A stretch of 64,000 bases of DNA from Podospora comata (Eukaryota; Ascomycota; Sordariomycetes; Sordariales; Podosporaceae), in assembly GCA_017354895.1 (NCBI GenBank), contig CP071493.1, positions 2,728,001 to 2,792,000 on the forward strand. The letters run 5' to 3'. The position numbers and the translations under genes were made by a program. Positions 1 to 8,400 of this stretch are shown here, piece by piece. The stretch's first letter is position 1. The number at the start of each line of letters is the position of its first letter. A model generated the notes under the pieces. That model had not been told where the DNA came from and ran no database searches. It was given only the letters and a program-made list of their open reading frames with translations.

Positions 1-468
1 AGAACGGTGGGAGTGTGGAGGGATGAAGGGTCTATTGGCGGTACTGTCCTGGCGATGGGTGGCAGACATGGTCCCAGGGCGATTGGAGAGGATCGATGGG
101 TTGCCGTTGGCAACAGCAGCGGGATCGTCAACATTTATGACCGGAACGAGCTGCTGGTTGCTGGCAAGGACAAGAAGGATGTGGAGATCAAGAAGCTTCC
201 TACACCTGCGAGAGTACTCGAGCAGCTGACCACAGCCATCACCATTTTGTCCTTCTCGCCAGACGGACAGCTGATGGTCTTCGGAAGCAATCTCAAGAAG
301 GATGCGCTGAGGTTGGTGCACCTTCCCAGCTGCACTGTCTACCGCAACTGGCCTACAGAGCAAACACCATTGGGTAGAATCTCCGCCGTTGCCTTCAGCG
401 CCGATAGCAGCATTCTCGCCATTGGCAACGATGCCGGCAAGGTGCGGATGTGGGAGATCAGGGGTTAA
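1..468 (+). CDS. utp18: UTP18, U3 snoRNP / SSU processome WD40 protein (C-terminal part)
   Basis: The reading frame is open from the first base, so the gene starts outside the window; the last 155 codons are present and end with TAA at 466-468. The protein shows late WD40 blades: an NSSGIVNIYD strand, a stretch with LTTAITILSFSPDGQ, KKDALRLVHLPSCTVYRNWP, and a final blade ending GNDAGKVRMWEIRG. The KKDALRLVHLPS..V..NWPT..TPLG order is characteristic of Utp18, a nucleolar component of the small-subunit processome that acts in 18S pre-rRNA processing. Family assignment is from memory of the Utp18 C-terminus; no N-terminal part can be seen. Confidence 0.85.
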   Translation, partial: RTVGVWRDEGSIGGTVLAMGGRHGPRAIGEDRWVAVGNSSGIVNIYDRNELLVAGKDKKDVEIKKLPTPARVLEQLTTAITILSFSPDGQLMVFGSNLKKDALRLVHLPSCTVYRNWPTEQTPLGRISAVAFSADSSILAIGNDAGKVRMWEIRG

Positions 469-614
469 TCAACATGTATGTCTAAAAGTGTCGGGACAAT
501 AAGCGGTTAATAAAGTGGGTTAGAGGTAAATATCCAATGATTTCAGATACAACATGTCTTCCTCCTTGCCATATCCATCTCTTGTGCCCTCAGCTTTCCC
601 CACAACCGATATCA

Positions 615-1075
615 TCACCCTCTTAATATGTCCCTCATCAAAGCCTTGACAGGTCTCAGCCCATTCTTGAACCATTTCTTGGGGTAGACTTTTCCCTCTT
701 TCATGGTGTATTTGACGAGTTGATTGAGGCTGGCGAAGCGCTGCGGGTACACCTTGGGGTGTTCCCCAGTGAGGTTTTTCTCAATGCAGTCGACAAGGTC
801 TTGGATGTTGATGAAGACGGTTTTTAAGAGCTATGTTTTTCGTTTTCAGTATCGGTGGTGATATGGCAGGTGAGTCAGGTAGGTACCTTTCGGCATTTAG
901 TTTTGCTGCACAGGTCAAAGGTTTTGAGCTCATTCTCGCGGAAGATGTCGGAACAGAGACGCTGCCAGTCTTGGAGGTTCCCTGCGCCGAAGTATTCGTC
1001 GAATCTAGCAACGATGGCGGGGGGTTGGTCCTGGTCTTTGGTGTTTTTGTGTCTGTTTCTGTTTTTGCGGACCAT
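615..1075 (-). CDS. Small conserved fungal protein of unknown function, spliced
   Basis: Two exons, 1075-887 and 830-615, joined by a 56 nt intron (GTACCT...CATAG) in phase 0, give 134 aa. The first exon encodes a basic start (MVRKNRNRHKN) and RFDEYFGAGNLQDWQRLCSD. The second encodes KTVFINIQDLVDCIEKN, VYPQRFASLNQLVKYT and KVYPKKWFKNG, ending PVKALMRDILRG. The pattern (short helix with DWQRLC, then 'CRK.LK.V.vNI.DLV', then 'RF.S...L..YT....K.yPk......pVk.Lmr.Il') is one I associate with a family of small lineage-expanded proteins in filamentous ascomycetes, without a known function. No signal peptide or membrane segment. It converges on UTP18 with about 146 bp between stops. Confidence 0.75.
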
Positions 1076-1594
1076 GTTGTCACTGCTGGAGGGTGTCTGC
1101 CGGGAAGGGGGTTGGATGGCTTCCGTAGTAGGAAGTCCGTTAATGCTAGTAGGGCTCTACCAACCGAGAAGCTTGTGATGTTTAGAATCTAGCGGACTCC
1201 ATAGCTGAGGTTTGAGTCCTCGAGTGAAAGGGAGAGGTGAAAACGTCGGACCCAAACATGCAAACGGACGTTTCATTTCGCGGGAACGCATAGAGTTGGG
1301 CATCTTTTTGATCCCGCTGCAAAAAGGGAGCTTACATGATGGGGTAGGGGGTTTCTTCTTGGTTTGCCATAGCCAGGATAGAGGTAGGTGTTTTGTAGTA
1401 GGGAAAATGAGTGATAACATTTTTCAAGTGTTGAACTTGAAGTCTCAAAAAACTACCTGGTAGTAGATATTATTTCCACCAGGGGAAAATCCTCCGGTAC
1501 TGAGCAATTTCATCCATCTCTTCCACCGGCTCTCGCCTCTGTATCAATTTCTCGCCAAACACCTTTTTAGACCGTCACCTTGTTCAAGATGATC
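1076..1594. other. Intergenic, no gene seen
   Basis: Short open frames exist on both strands (for example 1212-1463 +) but none looks like protein-coding sequence. This stretch is the upstream side of the small spliced gene and the downstream side of the first secreted-protein gene. Confidence 0.5.
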
Positions 1595-1960
1595 TTAGCT
1601 GCAATAATCGCTATTACCAGAACCGGCATCCACACAAGTACCAGGTGCATTGCAGCTCTCAATAAACGTGAGGTAGTCTCCGCTTGTACAATGAAAGAGG
1701 ACATTGTCCACGCTGTTGGCAGTGAGCCAGTCGGGTCTACCGCTGCAATCGTCGATGATATTGTCACGGGACCAGCCTGAAGTCTCTTATTAGCAGAACA
1801 TTGCACAGGAGGATGGGTCGGGAGGCATACCCATGTTGAGAAGAGTGTGACCGCAGTAATTCAGACCTTCGGTGCAGCCGTACAGTGCAGAGGCTGGGGC
1901 GGGAGCCGGTGAGGCTGTGGCCAGTGTGGCCAGCATGGAGAGGGTGAGGATGAAGTTCAT
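1595..1960 (-). CDS. Small cysteine-rich secreted protein, copy 1
   Basis: Two exons, 1960-1831 and 1776-1595, flank a 54 nt intron (GTATGC...TTCAG, phase 1) and give 103 aa. The start was placed at 1960 rather than the in-frame ATG at 1984 because it puts a typical signal peptide at the N-terminus (MNFILTLSMLATLATASPAP) and aligns with copy 2. The mature part has seven cysteines in the order YGC, NYC, DDC, FHC, ESC, GTC, DYC; recognisable blocks are GLNYCGHTLL and NSVDNVLFHC, with a C-terminal GNSDYCS. I know no function; it is the size and style of fungal effector-like or extracellular small secreted proteins. A TATA-like TTTATAG lies about 105 bp upstream of the start. Confidence 0.75.
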
Positions 1961-2733
1961 GATGTTTGAGTAATGTTTGATCATGAAAACCTGATGGTTG
2001 ATGGGAGTGGTTGATCTGAGGGGAAAGATACTTGCCTACAGTAGATGAACGTCTTCGCTGTGGTCTTTATAGATCGCATTGATCTTCTCCTCTCCATCAC
2101 ATCACGACACCACTTCATGTCCCCGTAACCACTTCAGAGTCACAGTTCAACAAAACTCAGAGCTGGTCTGAGGTCTAAGGCTTCAAGTAACACATCACAT
2201 GAGAGGGTTACATAGGTACCTGCCTTTCACCATACTCGGTCTGGGTGTTTCGTGAACCGTTTCCTCGGTCTGAAAACTCCAAATAATCATCCGTCACTTG
2301 AGAAGTGAGTTTTAGGATGGCGAGACTCATTTTCCAAATCCATGTGTGGTGGACGGAAGATAGAACTGGCCATGACTTTTCCGTCATAGAGAGGTGGTCT
2401 GTTCAATTTGAGTCACTTTGTTCATTATCACTGAGCTACAGGACACAAAACTCATGTGGTTTTTATTCCGTATCATCGGCAGCAACTAAATATTGATGGC
2501 TGACAGGAAGGGACCCAATAACAGATGGAAGCTCATAAATCGTCTGTGTATCTTTGGTGCGGGTGTTGCAAGATTAAGAATAACCACCGAGGTGGGCGCA
2601 AAAATATCCAGGAACCGGTATCATACGATAGCACCAGCCAAATGTTGAATTTGAACACCTAGGTAAGCAACAGACACAGTCCCATCCTCCACCAAACCTC
2701 TTCCGCCGCCCAACACACCCCCATTATCCCCAT
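1961..2733. other. Promoter region of secreted protein copy 1 and 3' flank of copy 2
   Basis: No gene is recognisable. The stretch carries the upstream block shared with copy 2 (2223-2240) and a short perfect hairpin, CACTT-GAG-AAGTG, at about 2296-2308. Confidence 0.5.
2223..2240. promoter_or_regulatory. Upstream block shared by the two secreted-protein genes (copy 1)
   Basis: CCTTTCACCATACTCGGT lies about 265-280 bp upstream of the copy 1 start. Its counterpart upstream of copy 2 differs at one base. Either it is a retained promoter element or simply the edge of the duplicated segment. Confidence 0.4.
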
Positions 2734-3109
2734 CTAGCCACAATAATCATTATTAGCAGGCCCAGCATTAACAAAACCCCCACAGCTCATGACAAAACTG
2801 ATTGTATTCGCAAATCCGCAATGAAAGAGAACGTTGTCCACATTGTCAGCAGCAAGCCAGGAGGGAGCTCCCGCGCAGGAGGTGACGATGTCGTTGCGGG
2901 GTCGGCTTAGAGATGGGTTATCGGTAGCTATCTACCTAGGAAGAGTAGATAAAAGACTTTCCCGTCGAAACAAGAGTCTGGCCGCAATAGTTGAGGCCGT
3001 TGGTGCAAGGCCAGGAATTAAGGTCGATGCTGCGCTCCGCGTCGGCTGGTGGAGTTGGCGAGGCTCTGGCTAGAGTGGTCAGAATGGAGAGGACGATGGT
3101 GAGCTTCAT
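2734..3109 (-). CDS. Small cysteine-rich secreted protein, copy 2 (tandem paralogue)
   Basis: The best model is two exons, 3109-2958 and 2905-2734, with a 52 nt intron, giving 107 aa. It starts MKLTIVLSILTTLARASP, a signal peptide aligned with copy 1, and keeps GLNYCGQTL, NVDNVLFHC and a C-terminal NNDYCG. Six cysteines are present; the one matching GTC of copy 1 is absent (GGFVNAG instead). The intron position is the same as in copy 1, but the donor I must use is GTCTTT, a poor match to consensus, so transcript support is needed to know whether this copy is expressed as a full protein or is decaying. The acceptor is CTAAG. Confidence 0.55.
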
Positions 3110-3331
3110 TTTGTTTGAGTTGGGGCCTTGCTGGGTGACCGGTTGATAGGTGGCAAAGAAGATGCCGGACTTCTAGTTGCTAACCATCGGCTGATATATG
3201 TTCAATATGCCGCGAGTTTAAGACCTGACCACCCTGCTATGTCACGGATGAATTCAATATCACCGTTCGACGATACTCGAATTTGATCTGAGCTCTACGA
3301 TATTCAGAGTTGTACATGTCACAATAAGTCA

Positions 3332-3349
3332 CCTGTCACCATACTCGGT
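3332..3349. promoter_or_regulatory. Upstream block shared by the two secreted-protein genes (copy 2)
   Basis: CCTGTCACCATACTCGGT lies about 223-240 bp upstream of the copy 2 start and matches the block upstream of copy 1 at 17 of 18 bases. Confidence 0.4.
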
Positions 3350-4339
3350 TTAGACGTGTTGGCAACAGCCCCTTGAGGATTCGAGCAATGATGAAACAGC
3401 AAGGCAACATATCACGAGGCTGTCGGTATATTTGGAAGACAAGTATGCCATCTGCTGGAGATGACCGTCGATGGTAGGGATGTAGTGATGCAGCATGACC
3501 GGTTCTGTTGCCCACGGTGAAGACCACCTCAGTGTGCCGAGCTCGAAGAGAAGTTGCTTCGAAGAGGTTGCACCCAATATTCCTCATTCGAAGTATTTTT
3601 TGGCATAATTGATCGTTCGAGCATCCCGTGTGTGGCCCAAGCCTTGGGAGTATAGAATTGTACATTCATAAATCAGCATCGTCAATGAACATCTGGCATA
3701 GCATTGACAGGATCCTCATTCTCTTCGGTTGGGCTCGTTCGTTTATCTCGTTTTCGGCCCGGCAGACCGCTCCGCAGACTCTTGTTGCGATGCTGGTAGA
3801 CAGGAGGGGAAAAGTATCCGCAAAGTGTTTTATCCCTCAGACAACAGAAACCCAATGGAGTTTCCAAGAGGTCCAGAACACATTTATCACGGTCAGGTTG
3901 TGGTCGGCTGTCAAGCTGAGGTTAAAGTAAGCACAGGACCCCACTACGGAAGCATCTCAACGGCTGCGGCGACCCCCACGTGTCCAGCTAAGCAGCAGCT
4001 AGACAACAGCGACATTTTTTGCGGGCCTCAGATGGCACAAAATGTAAACAAACTGCAATTGAGCTCCGCCAGCAACTCCAGTTTAGTGCCTGACAAGGCG
4101 GTGATCAGCTTTTAGGGGTTCGAAGCTCTCCAGCTATTCAAGACAAGGAACCAAGCACTTGGTATAGAACAAGAGCAGAGGACAAACAAGCTGATAAGCA
4201 TCTGATAACCAAAGCTCCAGACATGCAGCCACCCTGCAAAAAGCTCCAAACCCCCTGTGCGGCGTCGGCTGATGCCTTTCCTCTTTGGCTCTGGCGTCAC
4301 CCAGCTGCCCAGAAAGCCCCGCAACGGCCTGGCGTTGCC

Positions 4340-4390
4340 GAATTTTAGCGGGCCCGGGATACCCCGCTGATCGGATTTCAGAATTTTAGC
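4340..4390. repeat. Direct repeat of GAATTTTAGC around a GC-rich inverted repeat
   Basis: GAATTTTAGC occurs at 4340-4349 and 4381-4390. Between them AGCGGG and CCCGCT form an inverted repeat, followed by TGATCGGATTTC. It may be a binding site cluster in the promoter of the gene at 5434; this is a guess from symmetry alone. Confidence 0.4.
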
Positions 4391-5198
4391 CCGCGGCGAT
4401 TGGGAACATGCACAGTTGTGCCGAATGAGACGTAACGTGGGAAGGGATGCCATCGACACATCGCCAATTGCTTGATGCTATCAGAGTAGTGTCATGCAAA
4501 ATCACGCACTTTCCACTTGCCCACGGACAAACGGCCACCAAGCCCAACGACCCGAGCGAGACTGAGAAGTGACGGGCCCAATGTTTCACAGGACACCCTC
4601 CAAACAGAGCAGAGGCACAGCTACCTAGATAGAGGCTGGCTGACCCTCCATGATGAGAAAGCAACGCCGGGCTGAACCGGAGAGCGCGAGACCAATTGGC
4701 ATTCGCCAGCTTTACACCAAGAGGTGTTGCACAATGGCATCAATTCCCTCGAGGGCTCCAGGCAAAATGCCGATGTCATCGTCTGCAAGCAATCGCAATG
4801 GCGATCCCAACGGGATGGTTCCCCTTCGTCGAAGATGGCTTGCGACGACGTGTCAGGCCACAAACGGCCAGCGGCTCTCTGGTTCTGATGCATGGCCGCC
4901 AGGTTTGAGGACATTTGAACCAGCCCTGTTTCCCGAAGCTCGTCCACATCTCGCCCACATTGCTGGGCTGGCTGGGCGCACGCCTTGGGCTGCAGCCCGT
5001 CTTATCCCAGATGCATTGCATATGTAGGTTGCGGTTGGAGAGGGCCAGAGTGAGAGTGTGTGAGTGAGAGAGAGGGAAACATGTGTCTACGCCAGTTTTA
5101 TTCTCGCAAAAAGAGGGGCATATGATAACACCTACGCAGCAATGATAATCACAATCGCCTTTTCTCATTCCTGTGTCTCTATCATACTGTCTGTCTCA

Positions 5199-5216
5199 CA
5201 TCATCATCATCATCAT
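5199..5216 (+). repeat. (CAT)6 microsatellite
   Basis: Six tandem CAT units, about 215 bp upstream of the ATG at 5434. Confidence 0.9.
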
Positions 5217-5433
5217 CAAAATTCTCATCCAACATCGCGTTTAACCCCTCACACTCAGGCCACCCCCTACTGGCAGCAACAAAGTGACAAACATGGTTTC
5301 CCTAGGTGTGTAGGCTGCACTGTGCTTCGAGAATCCCAGCCGACCTCTTCTGTCATCTCATCGCGAACCCCTCCGTCACAAGGATCCCCCCGCGATAGTG
5401 GAGAAATAGTCTCCACGTTCCTGTTCTTCGGCA

Positions 5434-8400
5434 ATGGCGTGGTGGGACTCACGAAGACAGAGCCGCCAGGCCCCAGCATCTTTACCTTCTGCGTCTTTGG
5501 ACGATGGCCTTCTCGCTGCTGCTCGTCCTTCCCCACGACCACGAAAGCGATTCTCTGCAGGCGATGCCTTCCCGAGGCTTGACTCCATCAACACCACCAC
5601 GACACAGCGCCACACCACCTTGGACATGGACGAGAGAGCCGTGCTATCGCCCGTAGCTGAAGAAAATGCGGAGTCTTCCAGGTCACCAGCGCTTGTGATC
5701 CAGGTCGAAATCTTTTTCACCGATCCCCTCATCCGATCTCGCTATGCACGGAGCTATGCGAGCTCACCTACCTTCGAAGCCAACAACAGGATATGCCGCG
5801 GGCTCGTGCGCCGCATCGAGCGCTGCTCAGAAGAGCTCATCACCAGAAAAGACTCAAGCGCCCTCACCGACTTCTCCGATGAGAGTCACGAGCCCAAGCC
5901 CTCAAGGTTCGAGCTCACCTTCCGGATCCTGAAAAGGGGCAGGGGCGAGTGGGCCGAGAGGACATATCGTTCTCACCAAAAGCAGCCCCTGACGGTTGGA
6001 CATACCAAAGAAATCATATCGGCCACCCACAGGATTGTTGGTCTTTATCTCCGCAGGCACGACCCGGACTTCAGATGGCTCGACCACCCCGTCTCAGACC
6101 AGGAAGCCGGAGAGGACCAGGTCGCAGATCCATCTCGGGAAGCACCATTGTCCCTTCTCTGCATACCCAACCCACGCTTCATCGAATCCACGCAAACCTT
6201 TGAGTTCGTGTCCGGCTACAAGATCGAGCTGACCTTCCAGAGCCGAAATCCACAAAGACGGGTGCCTGTGGTGAGGAAGTCCATCACGCTCGACAGCAAG
6301 CAGGATGCCCCTCTGACACTGTTCATGAGCGAGGATCTGCTGTGGAAGGGTGTCCAGGCCATCAACACAGCGCTGGATGCAAAGAAGAGGGAATTTGACC
6401 ACCACTTCAGCCGACAACAGGACGGCCAGCACTCATGCCAGGGCGCTCTCGAGATCGAACTCAGGATATCCAACAACCTCGGCCCGTTACACGACAACAT
6501 CCACAGAGATATCAAGAGCAGTCTTTTGCTGTTTTTCGATCCCGAGGCCCGCGACTGCACCGCTTTTCTCGACAATATCGAAGGAATCCTTACCGCGACG
6601 AGGGACGAGATCGACGCCAAGGTCAACGATATGGATGACTTCGTGTTCAGAATTCGCGAGCTGAAAGGCGCAAACTGGAAGCTGAAGGACCCGGCAAGAT
6701 TCAAGCTCGGCTCCAAGTCTTCGTGTGGGCGACGAACGATCCAAGCAGTCCTCGACCGCATCCAAACAGGTGTCGGCGACATCATTCGCGGCCACAATAT
6801 CTCCATCCATATCGATGCCCACAAGAGAGGCCATCTCGTTCTCGACAAGGCCATTGTGGCTCATGAAAAACGTGGGAGGACCAAGGAGAACTTTGCCTCG
6901 CCATCCGAGGAGGAGGCCACGTTCCTCTCGAGGCTCAAGGCTCGAATCCAGCACGATATCGACAGGGTGTTGGAGGACACCTGTGCGATTGACGACATCC
7001 CAGATATTGACGAAGAAGAGGTCTTTATCCGTCCTTTCACTCCCGCACGGCAATCCGCCCCCGTCCCAACGTTGGCGTCTGCAAAATCGTCCTCATCTCT
7101 ACGGCCATCCACCCCTCTGCCACCATTAGTGCCTGCCAAGTCGTCTTCCTCGTTACGGTCACTTGTGTCATTGCGATCACTAGCATCCGGGCGATCATTC
7201 GCACCAACGCAACCGCCCACGCCCAGACAGTCACCAAGCCCTGTGAGATTTGAGCGGGCTCCGTCAGACGTTTCCGTAGGGGACCAGCACTCACCCGAAA
7301 GAATGCCATCGTCGCCAGCGTCCCTGAATCCTCCCACAAAAATGGCCAGGCCCATCTCAATCCCCGTACAGCCAACGTCACAGCCGTCTCCACCAAAGCG
7401 TCCACTCGTACAGCGCATCTTTTCGCTCAGTCGTCGATCCTCAGAGTCAGTCAAGGTTGTCGACCATCTCAAGCCGAAGTTGAGCAATGACCCATTTGTT
7501 GCCAACAGCAGCAGCCAACCTAGCACACCAGCCAGTTCTGCAGTGAGCGATCGCAGCTCCCAATCTGCGGCTGGGGAAAACTCTACTGTCGAGGACCAAG
7601 CAACCCCGACTGCTGCGGCCAAAACCAAGCCTTCAAAGCGGCCCTTTTCTCTGTTTCGCAGGCGATCCCGTGCCAACGATATTTCGACTCTTGCAAAGGG
7701 GATCGAAAAGATCAAACAGAGTGGGAGAAGTCGGGCAGCTCCAGCGGAGCCGAGCAAGGCAACGCCATTGGAAGTGCTGTCAGAGTCACCGGAGCCTGGC
7801 CCTAACACTAGCGGCGATGTCCTGGGCGTGATGATGACGTCGAGTGAGGTAGACGAGAGTGCAGCAACTCGCCCCGCAGGGAGCGTGCCTGTGGCCGAAG
7901 CTCCTATAACATCATCCCAGAATGACGACAGAAACGAAGTGGCATCGCGGTCAGCTGCCCGTGAACCCACCAAGGCGAAAATGGACACCCCCGAAGCCTT
8001 TGAGGATGCCAGAGAATTCGCAATCAGCCCTGCCATTGAACCCATCGTCAAGTCGGAGACCTCGAGCTCTTTTCTGACGGGTGATGTGAGTCCGAGATTT
8101 GACGAGTACTCAACTGCACCATCAACGCCAGACCTGAGCCTGGGCTCCAAGGACTCGTCGCCCCGACACAGCCTCCTGACCACACCCATCTACGTGCGGA
8201 CGAGTTCGGGCACGAACGACATTGCGGTGCGCAAGTTCGATCCCGAGGTTGAGGCCGAGGTGGACGACTCGGATATCACTGTGCCCAAGACAGAACTGCC
8301 CGCCCCTCTCGCAGCCGAAGAGCTTCCGAGCAAACACACAGCTTTGGAGGCATCAGTCCGAGACGACGAAAAAGAAGGGGAACCAGACCAACGCGTGGCG

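Larger units (their letters stand above)
3110..5433. other. Long intergenic region upstream of the large disordered-protein gene
   Basis: I found no convincing gene. The open frames at 3628-3930, 3729-4115 and 5064-5582 have no recognisable motifs. It contains the second copy of the shared upstream block (3332-3349), a direct repeat GAATTTTAGC at 4340-4349 and 4381-4390, an AG-rich tract near 5047-5078 and a (CAT)6 tract. The last ~400 bp, rich in CT and CA, look like promoter and leader of the gene starting at 5434. Confidence 0.5.

Noticed and set aside
6861-8189. 442-codon minus-strand frame inside the large unknown gene
   Set aside because: Ser/Gly/Asp-rich shadow of a disordered + strand segment.
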